A stretch of 64,000 nt of DNA from Actinomycetes bacterium (GCA_025358125.1 JANYKS010000110.1:1-64000); one strand, 5' to 3'. Counted from the first letter of the stretch, positions 8,661-17,231 are shown. Made by a program: numbers and translations. Notes: generated by a model not told the origin, from the sequence alone.

Positions 8661-9643
8661 CGGCCATCCTCCTTGGTCGTGCCGCCATCGCCCCAGGCGT
8701 TGACTTTGTCGTTGGCGTTGGCGTTGGCGTTGGCGTTGGCCTGGACCATCGTGCCGATCCCGTCATCGGTGAAGACTTCGAGCAGCAGCACATGCGCGAT
8801 CCGGCCATCGAGAATGTGGGCCCGGCCGACACCGCGCCTGACGGCGCGCACGCAACTGCCGACCTTGGGGATCATCCCACCCGCAATCGTGCCGTCGGCC
8901 ATCAGCGCGTCCAGCTCATCGGGCGTCGTCTGGCGGATCAGGCTCTCCGCGTCGCCGACCGAGCGGCGAAGTCCTTCGATGTCGGTCAGGTACACGAGTT
9001 TCTCCGCGCCGAGCGCTTCCGCGATCGCGCCGGCGACCGTGTCGGCGTTGATGTTGTAGGCCTGCCCGGACACGTCGCTGCCGATCGTTGCGATGACGGG
9101 GATCAGTTCTTCGTTGAGGAGGCGATTGACGATCGTCGGGTTGACATCGGTGACATCGCCAACAAAGCCGAGTTCGGGGTCGCGTGGCGCTGCGACGATG
9201 AGACCGGCATCGGCTCCTGACAGCCCGACCGCCAGCGGCCCGTGCACGTTGATGGCAGCGACGATTTGGGGATTGACCTGACCGACGAGCACCATCCGCG
9301 CGATCTCCACGGTCTCGGAGTCGGTGACCCGCAGCCCGTTGCGGAACTCGACCTGCTTGCCGAGCCTGGTCATCAGATGGCTGATCTGGGGCCCGCCGCC
9401 ATGGACGACGACCGGGCGCATCCCGACGGCGTGCATCAACACGATGTCCTGGGCGAACAACGCGAGCGCATCGGTGTCGCTCGCGCCGGCGAGCGCGTTG
9501 CCGCCGTACTTGACGACCACCGTCTTGCCGGCGAAACGGCGGATGTACGGCAGCGCCTCGACCAACACGTCGGCCTTCACCGCCGGCGTCGAGGTGACGC
9601 CTGGCCGGCTGCCGGTCGGCTCGTCGATCGCGGTCTCGCTCAT
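8657..9643 (-). CDS. argB: acetylglutamate kinase
   Basis: Phosphorylates N-acetylglutamate. 328 aa, amino-acid kinase fold with VVVKYGGNAL at the N-terminus, VVHGGGPQ and the nucleotide-binding YLTDIEGL segment. The start at 9643 overlaps the argC stop (ATGA). The normal C-terminus (IGTMV) is followed by about 28 extra residues that include an AN dipeptide repeat encoded by (GTTGGC)5 on the plus strand. The core is complete, so the tail is probably a neutral addition. Confidence 0.95.
   Translation of the reverse strand: MSETAIDEPTGSRPGVTSTPAVKADVLVEALPYIRRFAGKTVVVKYGGNALAGASDTDALALFAQDIVLMHAVGMRPVVVHGGGPQISHLMTRLGKQVEFRNGLRVTDSETVEIARMVLVGQVNPQIVAAINVHGPLAVGLSGADAGLIVAAPRDPELGFVGDVTDVNPTIVNRLLNEELIPVIATIGSDVSGQAYNINADTVAGAIAEALGAEKLVYLTDIEGLRRSVGDAESLIRQTTPDELDALMADGTIAGGMIPKVGSCVRAVRRGVGRAHILDGRIAHVLLLEVFTDDGIGTMVQANANANANANDKVNAWGDGGTTKEDGR
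8711..8740. repeat. hexanucleotide repeat (GTTGGC)5 in argB
   Basis: Five perfect copies of GTTGGC (plus strand) encode alternating Ala-Asn in the C-terminal tail of ArgB. Gain or loss of a unit would keep the frame, adding or removing two residues. It looks like a simple slippage repeat with no sign of regulation. Confidence 0.85.
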
Positions 9644-10662
9644 GGGTAGACGCCGACCGACGTGAGGCCGGCCGTCTCGTTCAGTCCGAGCGCGACGTTG
9701 GCGGCCTGCACCGCCCCCCCGCTCGCGCCCTTGGTCAGATTGTCGATCGCGCACAATGCCAGCACGTACCCGGTGCGCTCGTCGTAACGGGCGGTGATGT
9801 GGACCGCGTTCGAGCCGAGCGTCGCCTTGGTTGCCGGCGATTCGGACCGCACTACGACGAATGGCTCGCCGGCGTAGGCGCTGCGCAGCGCTGTCAACAG
9901 CGACTCTGTGCTCATCGTCACGCCCACAGCCGGGCGGGCGTAGCAGGTGGCAAGGATGCCCCGGTTCATCGGTGCGAGATGGGGGGTGAACAAGACCTGC
10001 GCACCGACGACCTGTTCGATCTCGGGCGTATGGCGATGATCGAGCAGGCCATAGGCCTCGAAGTTCTCATCGACCGTGCAGAACATGCTCGAATGCTTCA
10101 GCGCCCGGCCAGCGCCGGTGATGCCCGTGGCGTTGTCGACGATGAGGCCGGCCGTCTCGATCAGGCCCTGCTCGACGAGCGGCCTCAGCGCCAGGCTCGC
10201 AGCCGTGACATGGCAACCTGGCGTCGCCACGAGACGGGCGCCCAACAGCTCGGACCGGAACAGTTCCGGCAAACCGTAGACGGCCTCCGCCAGGAGTTCG
10301 GGTTGATCATGGGTGAAGCCATACCATCGCGGGTACAGCGAGGCGTCCTTGAGCCGGTAGGCGGCTGATAGGTCGACGACGCAGCCGACCTTGCCGACGA
10401 GTTGCGGCGCGAGTTGCATCGACGCCGCGTGTGGGAGCCCGAGGAACACGAGGTCGAGACCCTCGGTGCTGCGTTGGTCGAATTCGGACAGGACGAGGTC
10501 CGGGTACCGGACGGCGAGTGACGGGTACAACGACGAAGCCAGCGTTCCCGCCTGGGTGTCGCCGGTTGCCACGACGACGTCGAAATCAGGGTGCTGGGCG
10601 GCGATGCGGAGCAGTTCTGCGCCGGTGAAACCGCTCGCGCCGATGATGCCAACTCGAACCAT
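9640..10662 (-). CDS. argC: N-acetyl-gamma-glutamyl-phosphate reductase
   Basis: NADPH-dependent reduction of acetylglutamyl phosphate. 340 aa. N-terminal Rossmann motif VGIIGASGFTGAELLR, catalytic cysteine in ATPGCHVTAA, and the C-terminal HLAPMNRGIL segment with the catalytic histidine. The frame is open to 10680, but ATG at 10662 starts the Rossmann strand directly and lies 9 nt from a TATGAT -10 element. First gene of the arg operon; followed directly by argB with a 4-bp overlap, so argJ, often found between them, is absent here. Confidence 0.95.
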   Translation of the reverse strand: MVRVGIIGASGFTGAELLRIAAQHPDFDVVVATGDTQAGTLASSLYPSLAVRYPDLVLSEFDQRSTEGLDLVFLGLPHAASMQLAPQLVGKVGCVVDLSAAYRLKDASLYPRWYGFTHDQPELLAEAVYGLPELFRSELLGARLVATPGCHVTAASLALRPLVEQGLIETAGLIVDNATGITGAGRALKHSSMFCTVDENFEAYGLLDHRHTPEIEQVVGAQVLFTPHLAPMNRGILATCYARPAVGVTMSTESLLTALRSAYAGEPFVVVRSESPATKATLGSNAVHITARYDERTGYVLALCAIDNLTKGASGGAVQAANVALGLNETAGLTSVGVYP

Positions 10663-10665
10663 AGA

Positions 10666-10700
10666 CGCATGATCATACATAGATGTGCATGTTCATGCAA
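10666..10700 (-). promoter_or_regulatory. argC promoter with two ARG boxes
   Basis: Two 15-bp ARG-box-like palindromes, CGCATGATCATACAT at 10666-10680 and TGCATGTTCATGCAA at 10686-10700 (plus-strand reading), start exactly 20 bp apart. On the minus strand a promoter TTGCAT, 17 nt, TATGAT is embedded in them: the -35 lies in the distal box and the -10 in the proximal box, which ends 4 bp before the argC ATG. Bound ArgR would block RNA polymerase. The -10 is 9 nt from the ATG, so the transcript is almost or fully leaderless. Confidence 0.8.
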
Positions 10701-10741
10701 CAACATGGACAAACCGGATCGGTTTGGTGGAGAATGTCGGA

Positions 10742-11314
10742 GTGGACCTCGGAGACCTCAACGCGCGCTCGACGAAGGGATCGCTGCTCGTCGCGGCGCC
10801 GTTGCTCGACGGGCCGACGTTTCACCGGACCGTCATCTACGTGCTTCAACACAACGAAGATGGAGCGCTCGGCGTCGTGCTCAATCGCCCGACCGACGAG
10901 GACCATCTGCCGGGGCTCGATCCGTGGATGTACGAACTCTCGCACCCACAGGTCGTGTTCGAAGGAGGGCCGGTGCAGGCCAACACCTTGATCGCAGTCG
11001 CTTCGATCGAGCTCGCGGCAGAGTCGGAGGGTTACGCACCGCTCGACGACGGGCTCGCAACGGTGGATCTCGCGAGGTTGCCGAGCGAGATCGCGGAGGG
11101 CCTTGCGCACCTGCGTGTCTTCAGGGGCTATTCGGGCTGGGGTGCTGGACAGCTCGACGACGAACTGGAGGAGGGCGCGTGGCTCGTGCTGTCGTGCGAC
11201 ACGAGCGATGTGTTTTGCTCCAATCCCCAAGATCTGTGGCGCAACGTCCTGCGCCGCAACGGAGGCCGCAAGGCCCTACTCGCCGACGCCCCCGATGACC
11301 TGAGCTGGAACTAA
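10742..11314 (+). CDS. YqgE/AlgH family protein (DUF179)
   Basis: A 190-aa cytoplasmic protein of the YqgE/AlgH family, function not settled. It has the family opening (KGSLLVAAPLLDGPTFHRTV), the LGVVLNRPT segment and the VFEGGPV motif, then GYSGWGAGQLDDEL. The frame is open upstream to 10685, but that would overlap the ARG boxes; GTG at 10742 has GGAG 9 nt before it and aligns with family N-termini. Divergent from argC, convergent with pheT. Confidence 0.85.
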   Translation: MDLGDLNARSTKGSLLVAAPLLDGPTFHRTVIYVLQHNEDGALGVVLNRPTDEDHLPGLDPWMYELSHPQVVFEGGPVQANTLIAVASIELAAESEGYAPLDDGLATVDLARLPSEIAEGLAHLRVFRGYSGWGAGQLDDELEEGAWLVLSCDTSDVFCSNPQDLWRNVLRRNGGRKALLADAPDDLSWN

Positions 11315-11322
11315 CGCTATCC

Positions 11323-11385
11323 AGTGGGTCGGGACTGGCCTCCGCTTCGCTTTGGCTGCTCCCTCCCACGGCTCGTCGCTAACGC
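11323..11385. repeat. 63-bp dispersed repeat, copy 2 (yqgE/pheT junction)
   Basis: Second copy of the element found in argH (5991-6053), 63 bp, five differences, same orientation. Here it fills the gap between the convergent yqgE and pheT genes and contains the pheT TAG stop codon (11379-11381). The hairpin GGGACTGGCC/GGCTGCTCCC is retained with an unchanged stem. In this position it could work as a two-way terminator, although no T-tract follows on either strand. Confidence 0.78.
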
Positions 11386-13736
11386 AACCGGACGCCGAGC
11401 TTGGTTGTTGCCGCAATGATCTTGGTCCGCACGTCGGCGACCTCGGCGTCGGTGAGGGTGCGATCGAGGGCCTGCAACCGCAGCCGGTACGCAAGGCTGC
11501 GCGACCCGCTCGACACGCCCTCGCCGCGATAGATGTCGAACAGCGCCAGATCGACGAGCAGTGCGCCGGCCGCCTGACGAATGGCCTTGTCGATCTTTTC
11601 GGCAGGTACCGATTCCGGGGCGGCGAACGCGAGATCGAAGTCGGTCGATGGGTAGCGGCTGGTGGGTTTCCATTGGGCGATCTTGGGCCCTGCGGCAAGG
11701 AGGCGGGACAGATCCAATTCCAACCACGCAACCCTTTCGCTGACGCCGAACGCCTCCGATACCTCGGGATGGATTTCGCCGACGGCGCCGACGGCGTCAC
11801 GCCCGACGGACAGCGTTGCCGAGCGCGTCGGGTGCAGGCCAGCGGGTATGAGCGATTGATCCACTCTCGCACCAAAACCCATCGCCGCCACGAGTTCACG
11901 CCACAGCGCCATCGCCGCTCGCGCGTCCTGACCGGAGAACGCGACGGCGAGCGCTTCGTACTCGTCGGGCAGCTCACCACTTCGGTCGCCCGGCGGGAAA
12001 ACATGGCCGATCTCGAACAGCGACACGCCGAAGCTGCGATGCGATTCGTTGAACGCGATCGCCTTCAGCATGCCGGCCCGCATCGACGGCCGGAGCAGAT
12101 CCTCGCCGACGACCAATGGATTGGTGATCCGGATCGCATCGCTCGACAATCCGGCGGCGATCAGCTCGCTGCGGCTGAAGAACGAGTCGGTGATGGCTTC
12201 GTCGAGGCCGTGACCGAGCAGAACCTGGCGCAAAGCCCTGCGCCGCTCCTGGCGTGGGCTCAACCGGCCGTGCATCGTCGAGTTGGGGACGACCTGGCCG
12301 AGGTTGGCGTAGCCGTAGTGGCGGGCGACTTCTTCGATGACGTCGATCTCGGCTGTACTGTCGGGTCGCCACGACGGCAGGTCGACCGTGAGCGCATCAC
12401 CGGCGCGGCCGACCACCGTGAATCCGATCGGATCGAGCAACGCCGCGATCGCGTCGGCGTCGAGGGCCGTACCGAGGATCCGGTTGACCTGACTGACACG
12501 TGTCGGCACCGGGCGAACCTCGTCGGGCATCGACTCGTGGCGGGCATCGATTGCACCGTCGTGCACCACGAGGTCGGGGCACGTCTCGCGGAGCAATTCG
12601 ACGAAGCGCCGCTGGGCGAGCGGCATCCCGTACGGATCGACGCCCCGCTCGAAACGGCCAGAGGCCTCCGAGCGGACCCCGATCCTGTTCATCGTGCGCG
12701 TCATCGCAGTCTGTTCGAACAAAGCGGCCTCCAGCACAACGACCGTCGTGGCGTCGGTGATCTCGCTGTCGAGGCCGCCCATCACTCCACCGATCCCGAT
12801 CGGGACGTCATTTGCGTCGCAGATGAGGAGATCGTCGGACGTGAGCGAACGGACGGCGCCATCGAGAGTGGTGATCGTCTCGCCCTCGCGAGCGAGCCGG
12901 ATCCGGAATCCTCCGCCGCCGAGCGTCTCGAGATCGTAGGCATGGTTCGGCTGATTCAATTCGAGCATCACGTAGTTGCTGACGTCGACGACGTTGTTGA
13001 TCGGACGCATCCCGGCTGCGCCCAATCGGCGGGCCATCCAATCCGGTGAAGATTGCACGACCACTCCGGAGAGAACGAGAGTCGTGAAGCGCTGGCACCG
13101 CTCGCCATCGACGAGATCCACCGACGCGCTGATCGCAGTTCCGTTTGGCGAAATCCCGCTCCGATCAAGCGCAACGAGCCGGCCGAGATGGGCGCCGAGA
13201 TCGCGGGCGACGCCGAGATGTCCCCAGCAGTCAGGGCGGTTGCGGGTGAGGTCGACATCGAACACGACCTCGCTCTGCAGCGCGAGGGCTTCGCCGTACG
13301 CGAGCCCGAGCGGCGTGTCCGCTGGAAGGATCAGGATCCCGCTGTGGTCATCACCGAGGCCGAGTTCGCTGGCCGAACAGAGCATGCCCTGCGAGTCGAT
13401 GCCGAGGATCGGGCGGGGCTCGATCACCCGACCATCGGGCATCTCGGTGCCCGGCGTGGCGAGCGGGACGACATCGCCGGCCGCCATGTTGAACGCCCCG
13501 CACCAGACGTGGCGTTGCGTGCCGTCGCCGGCGTCGACCCACACTCGGTGGACCTTGGCGGCATCGGGGTGGCGTTCGGTACGGAGCACTTTCGCGGTGA
13601 TCACGCCATCGACGGTGGAGCCGACACGGCGGATCTGCTCGACCTGGATACCGAGTCGTGTCATCGCCGCGGCGACCGCCACGGCGTCGTCGCCGACGGG
13701 CGCGATGTCGTTGAGCCAGGAGAGAACGATCTTCAT
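11379..13736 (-). CDS. pheT: phenylalanine--tRNA ligase subunit beta
   Basis: Large subunit of the (alpha-beta)2 PheRS. 785 aa, usual length. In order: N-terminal MKIVLSWLNDIAP, an EMAP-type tRNA-binding domain (about 40-150, LRTERHPDAAKVHRVWVDAG), B3/B4 editing region, B5 domain, a catalytic-like core domain, and a C-terminal anticodon-binding domain ending DAEVADVRTKIIAA. Start at 13736 follows pheS by 19 bp. The stop codon falls within the 63-bp repeat, but the protein end looks natural. Confidence 0.95.
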   Translation of the reverse strand: MKIVLSWLNDIAPVGDDAVAVAAAMTRLGIQVEQIRRVGSTVDGVITAKVLRTERHPDAAKVHRVWVDAGDGTQRHVWCGAFNMAAGDVVPLATPGTEMPDGRVIEPRPILGIDSQGMLCSASELGLGDDHSGILILPADTPLGLAYGEALALQSEVVFDVDLTRNRPDCWGHLGVARDLGAHLGRLVALDRSGISPNGTAISASVDLVDGERCQRFTTLVLSGVVVQSSPDWMARRLGAAGMRPINNVVDVSNYVMLELNQPNHAYDLETLGGGGFRIRLAREGETITTLDGAVRSLTSDDLLICDANDVPIGIGGVMGGLDSEITDATTVVVLEAALFEQTAMTRTMNRIGVRSEASGRFERGVDPYGMPLAQRRFVELLRETCPDLVVHDGAIDARHESMPDEVRPVPTRVSQVNRILGTALDADAIAALLDPIGFTVVGRAGDALTVDLPSWRPDSTAEIDVIEEVARHYGYANLGQVVPNSTMHGRLSPRQERRRALRQVLLGHGLDEAITDSFFSRSELIAAGLSSDAIRITNPLVVGEDLLRPSMRAGMLKAIAFNESHRSFGVSLFEIGHVFPPGDRSGELPDEYEALAVAFSGQDARAAMALWRELVAAMGFGARVDQSLIPAGLHPTRSATLSVGRDAVGAVGEIHPEVSEAFGVSERVAWLELDLSRLLAAGPKIAQWKPTSRYPSTDFDLAFAAPESVPAEKIDKAIRQAAGALLVDLALFDIYRGEGVSSGSRSLAYRLRLQALDRTLTDAEVADVRTKIIAATTKLGVRLR

Positions 13737-13755
13737 GCCTGTCTTGCCTCTCGTC

Positions 13756-14754
13756 TCAGAACTGCTTGATGAAACGGACGTCGTTGCTGTACATGTCGCG
13801 GATGTCGTCGACACCGTGGCGCTCGCGAGCCATCCGATCGATACCGAAGCCGAACGCGAAGCCACTCCACTCCTCAGGGTCGAGGCCGGCGGCGCTCAAC
13901 ACGTTGGGATGGACCATGCCGCAGCCACCCAACTCGATCCAGGTTCCGTCGGGACGCTGGATGTCGAACTCCGCGGAGGGCTCGGTGAACGGGAAGTAGT
14001 TCGGTCGCAAGCGGCTCGTGAAGTCGCCACCGAAGAACGCCTTCGTGAACGCGTCGATCGTCCCGGCGAGATGGGCCATCGTGATGCTGCGGTCGATCAC
14101 CAACCCCTCCAACTGATGGAACACCGGCATGTGCGTGGCGTCGGGCGTGTCACGGCGGAAAACCCGCCCTGGCATGATCATGTAGATCGGCGGCTCGACC
14201 GTTTGCATCACCCGGATCTGCACCGGCGAAGTGTGGGTGCGCAACAGCACGGTGCCGTCCTCGTTGTAGTCGGTGAACAACGTGTCGAAGCCGCTGCGCG
14301 CCGGATGGCTGCGAGGCATGTTCAACGCCTCGAAGTTGTAGAAATCGGTCTCCAGCTCTGGGCCTTCCGCGATCTGGAAGCCGAGCCCGACGAACACGTC
14401 CTCGAGCCGTTCCCACGCTTGAATCGCGAGATGCTCGTGACCGCGCCTCGGCCGGGCCGTGATCTCGGTGAGATCGAGGCGCTCGGCAGCGATGCGCCCC
14501 TGGAGCGCGGCGGCGCTCAGCTCCCGGCGACGTTCGTCAGCCGCCGACTCGACGGCCTCGATCGCTTGGTTGATCGCCTGGCCGACCGTCTTGCGGTGCT
14601 CGATCGCGAGCGAACCGAGCCGGCTCTTGAGCGAGCCGAGAGTGCCCGACTTGGCGAGCACCTCGGAGTCGACGGCGCGGAGGTCGGCGAGGGTGAGGGC
14701 AGTCGCGACTTGTTCGAGTGCAGCTTCGTGAGCATGACGCACTTCTTCGATCAT
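13756..14754 (-). CDS. pheS: phenylalanine--tRNA ligase subunit alpha
   Basis: Catalytic subunit of PheRS. 332 aa: an N-terminal coiled-coil region (residues about 1-85) that contacts tRNA, then the class II catalytic core with LRTHTSPVQIRVM (motif 2 region), the HQLEG stretch and the C-terminal GFGIDRMARERHGVDDIR (motif 3). The start has AAAGG 10 nt upstream. Operon with pheT. No T-box sequence is recognisable in the 134 bp before it. Confidence 0.95.
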   Translation of the reverse strand: MIEEVRHAHEAALEQVATALTLADLRAVDSEVLAKSGTLGSLKSRLGSLAIEHRKTVGQAINQAIEAVESAADERRRELSAAALQGRIAAERLDLTEITARPRRGHEHLAIQAWERLEDVFVGLGFQIAEGPELETDFYNFEALNMPRSHPARSGFDTLFTDYNEDGTVLLRTHTSPVQIRVMQTVEPPIYMIMPGRVFRRDTPDATHMPVFHQLEGLVIDRSITMAHLAGTIDAFTKAFFGGDFTSRLRPNYFPFTEPSAEFDIQRPDGTWIELGGCGMVHPNVLSAAGLDPEEWSGFAFGFGIDRMARERHGVDDIRDMYSNDVRFIKQF

Positions 14755-14835
14755 CGAATGAGCCTTTCAGCGAACCAGCAGGACAACTACCCCCGGGTGG
14801 CATGAAACAGAGGGCGTCAGCGAGCGAACTGCACT

Positions 14836-14856
14836 CCCCCGAGCCGGACCCGGGGG
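14836..14856. terminator. GC-rich hairpin between trmH-like gene and pheS
   Basis: Inverted repeat CCCCCG / CGGGGG with a 9-nt loop that can itself pair in part. It lies 33 bp after the SpoU methyltransferase stop (minus strand) and before pheS. No T-tract follows, as is common for actinobacterial hairpins, so termination is a possibility only. Confidence 0.4.
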
Positions 14857-14888
14857 CTACGAAATCGCTGCGACATCACGCGCTCATC

Positions 14889-15656
14889 CTAGCCACGGCC
14901 ACGTTGGCGAGCCGCTTCGAATACTACGACGGTGGTGGCCATCGCGACGTTGAGGCTCTCCGATCGGCCGACGTGGGGAATCGTCAACCACGAGTCGATC
15001 GGGATCTGATCGTCGACGCCGTGCGCTTCGCTACCCATCACGAGCGCGAACGGCCCGGTGAGATCGGCCGCGGTGTACGGCTGCACCGCGACACCGTCCC
15101 TCGCGTGCGACGTCGTTCCGATGAGCGGCAAACTCAGCCCGCGCAATTCCGGCAGGCTGACATCACCGATGACAGGCACGTGGAACAGCGCCCCTGCGGA
15201 TGCGCGGACCACCTTCGGATTGAACGGATCGACAGAGCCGGTGACGAGCACGACACCATCGACTCCGGCTGCTTCGCTCGAGCGCAGGATCGTGCCGAGG
15301 TTGCCCGGATCGGCGATGCGATCGCAGACGACGACGAGCGACGAACCGGCGAGGCTGCCAACGGATGCTTCGCGCATCCGGACCACCGCCATCAATGGCT
15401 GTGGCGATTCGGTCGAGGCGACCCGCTCCATCACGTGCGGAGCGAGTTCGTACACCGTCGACCCGCCATCGCGCACCGGCTCGCCGCCTGGCGCGACGAA
15501 CTGGGCCTCGATCTGCCAGCCGCCGGCAACTGCTTCCTCGACGAGGGCGGACCCCTCGACCACGAACGCGCCCTCGTCCCAACGAGCACTGCGGCGCCCC
15601 AGGAGGCGCCGCAGTCTCTGGACGTTCGGGTCCTTGAAACCCAATTGCCATGTCAT
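14889..15656 (-). CDS. SpoU/TrmH family RNA 2'-O-methyltransferase
   Basis: SPOUT-fold RNA methyltransferase of 255 aa. An N-terminal substrate-binding domain (residues 1-75, NVQRLRRLLGRRSAR) precedes the three SpoU motifs: ADPGNLGTILRSSEAAG (motif 1), LVMGSEAHGVDD (motif 2) and SLNVAMATTVVVFE (motif 3). It probably modifies rRNA or tRNA; the target cannot be read from the sequence. Located 30 bp after rplT on the same strand, a common arrangement in actinobacteria where this gene joins the infC-rpmI-rplT operon. Confidence 0.9.
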   Translation of the reverse strand: MTWQLGFKDPNVQRLRRLLGRRSARWDEGAFVVEGSALVEEAVAGGWQIEAQFVAPGGEPVRDGGSTVYELAPHVMERVASTESPQPLMAVVRMREASVGSLAGSSLVVVCDRIADPGNLGTILRSSEAAGVDGVVLVTGSVDPFNPKVVRASAGALFHVPVIGDVSLPELRGLSLPLIGTTSHARDGVAVQPYTAADLTGPFALVMGSEAHGVDDQIPIDSWLTIPHVGRSESLNVAMATTVVVFEAARQRGRG

Positions 15657-15686
15657 TGGTTCTGGGTTTGGGTCATCGGGTTCGGC

Positions 15687-16043
15687 TCAGGCGAGCGCTG
15701 CCTTCGCAGCGCCGACCAGCTTGGCGAACGCGTCGATGTCGGTGACGGCGAGATCGGCGAGGATCTTGCGGTCGACTTCGATCCCGGCAGCGTTCAAGCC
15801 GGCGATGAAGCGGCTGTAGCTGAGGTCATAGATACGGCAGCCGGCGTTGATCCGCTGGATCCACAGCCGCCGGAACTCGCCCTTCTTCGCCCGCCGGTCG
15901 CGAAAGGCGTACTGACCCGACCGCATGTTCTGCTCATTGGCAAAACGGGCGGAGCGGCTCCGCATGCCGTAATAACCCTTTGCCTTCTTGAGTGTTGCCT
16001 TGCGATGCTTTCTTGCACCTACGGCACGTTTGACTCTGGCCAT
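15687..16043 (-). CDS. rplT: 50S ribosomal protein L20
   Basis: 118 aa, basic, with the standard start [21 protein letters not shown] and the [16 protein letters not shown] segment. Binds 23S rRNA early in 50S assembly. Third gene of infC-rpmI-rplT; in several bacteria L20 represses this operon by binding its mRNA, but no L20-binding site can be identified here. Confidence 0.97.
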   Translation of the reverse strand: MARVKRAVGARKHRKATLKKAKGYYGMRSRSARFANEQNMRSGQYAFRDRRAKKGEFRRLWIQRINAGCRIYDLSYSRFIAGLNAAGIEVDRKILADLAVTDIDAFAKLVGAAKAALA

Positions 16044-16079
16044 CTCGGTGTCTCCTTGTTCAGTTCTTGTTCGGGCTGC

Positions 16080-16277
16080 TCAGCGTTCGGCGAGCAGACG
16101 CTTGATCTTCTTGGCATCACCCGGGTGAACGTCGACCGTACCGGCGAGGTGCCGGGTCCGCTTCGACGACTTCTTCTCGAACAGATGCTGGCGGTTTGCC
16201 TGCAACCGGCGGAGCTTGCCGGTACCCGTCTTCTTGAACCGCTTGGCAGCGGTCTTGCTGGTCTTCATCTTTGGCAT
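16080..16277 (-). CDS. rpmI: 50S ribosomal protein L35
   Basis: 65 aa, begins MPKMKTSKTAAKRFKKTGTG and ends with the conserved GDAKKIKRLL segment. Ten base pairs after the infC stop and 36 bp before rplT, as in most bacteria. The lysine/arginine-rich composition is typical. Confidence 0.97.
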   Translation of the reverse strand: MPKMKTSKTAAKRFKKTGTGKLRRLQANRQHLFEKKSSKRTRHLAGTVDVHPGDAKKIKRLLAER

Positions 16278-16287
16278 TGTGCTGTCC

Positions 16288-17031
16288 TTACGAGGGATCG
16301 GTCGATATGTCGGGTGCGACGTCTTGGGGAGGGGTTGGCTCGTCGTGCGCCGCGGCTTGCGTCTCGGCTCGGGGGGCGGTGACGACCGCTGCGGCGTGCG
16401 AAGCGAGCTCTGAGTCTGAGTCTGACGCTGGCTCAGCGTCTTCGCCGTCGTCTGGGTGAGTTGTTTCGGTCTTGTGATCGCCGCTCGAACGTTCCTTCTT
16501 CGGTGGCGCCCGCTTTTCTGGCGCGAGCACCATCGTCATGTTGCGGCCCTCGAGCCGAGCCTGGGTTTCGACCTTGCCGAGGCCATCCACCTGGGCAATG
16601 ACGGTGTCGAGCAAACGGGAGCCGAGTTCGGGGTGGGCCATCTCTCGGCCACGGAACTGCAGCGTCACCTTGACCTTGTGGCCGTCGGAGAGGAATTCCT
16701 GCATGTGCCGGACCTTGGTGTCGAGGTCGCCCTTGCCGATCTTGGGACGCAACTTCACTTCCTTGATCGACACGTGGACGGTTTTCTTGCGCGACTCCTT
16801 GGCCTTTTGGGACTCTTCGTAACGGAACTTGCCGTAATCCATGATCCGGCAAACGGGTGGATTCGCCAATGGGGCGACTTCGACGAGGTCGAGATCCAAT
16901 GTCCGGGCCATGGTCAGTGCTTCGGGCAAGGTCTTGATTCCGACCTGGCTGCCGTCGGCGCCAATCAGGCGTACCTCACGGGCACGAATGCGCTCGTTGT
17001 ACCTGGGCTCGTTCTGCTGCGGCGTTGCTAT
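16288..17031 (-). CDS. infC: translation initiation factor IF-3, non-canonical start codon
   Basis: IF3 prevents subunit joining and proofreads start codons. About 247 aa: N-domain with YNERIRAREVRLIG, linker, C-domain with KFRYEESQKAKESRK and the GRNMTMVLAP end, then a 65-residue acidic low-complexity tail absent from short IF3s. No ATG, GTG or TTG exists between the in-frame TGA and the conserved NERIR motif. The first codons are ATA GCA ACG; AGGA lies 10 nt before ATA, so ATA at 17031 is taken as the start. An unusual start in infC is the known basis of IF3 autocontrol (AUU in E. coli). Confidence 0.88.
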   Translation of the reverse strand: MATPQQNEPRYNERIRAREVRLIGADGSQVGIKTLPEALTMARTLDLDLVEVAPLANPPVCRIMDYGKFRYEESQKAKESRKKTVHVSIKEVKLRPKIGKGDLDTKVRHMQEFLSDGHKVKVTLQFRGREMAHPELGSRLLDTVIAQVDGLGKVETQARLEGRNMTMVLAPEKRAPPKKERSSGDHKTETTHPDDGEDAEPASDSDSELASHAAAVVTAPRAETQAAAHDEPTPPQDVAPDISTDPS

Positions 17032-17200
17032 GGCTGATCATTCCTGTGCAATGGGCTGTTCTCCCTGTTGGTTGTCGTCGTACACGACGCAAAGCCAAGG
17101 AACGAACAGCCACGCCCTCGCACGAGAGTGGATCATTCGGTGCCATGACCCGGACGCACAATTCTTCTCGGAACACCGTCCCGAGAACGATTGTGGCCGG

Positions 17201-17231
17201 GTGGGGGATGTCGCACGGCTGTGCACCCCAC
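17201..17231 (-). promoter_or_regulatory. hairpin in the infC leader / DUF1844 upstream region
   Basis: A nested inverted repeat: outer arms GTGGGG/CCCCAC and an inner stem GCAC/GTGC around a 4-nt loop. It lies in the 233-bp divergent gap between infC and the DUF1844 gene. On the minus strand it would be part of a long infC 5' leader and could take part in ribosomal-protein or IF3 feedback. The role is inference; the pairing is seen directly. Confidence 0.4.

Noticed and set aside
8711-8740. Short regular repeats as a CRISPR array
   Set aside because: Hexamer units without spacers, inside argB. No cas genes anywhere in the window.
14755-14888. T-box or attenuator leader before pheS
   Set aside because: No T-box core sequence, no Phe-rich leader peptide, and only one hairpin better explained as a terminator of the preceding gene.
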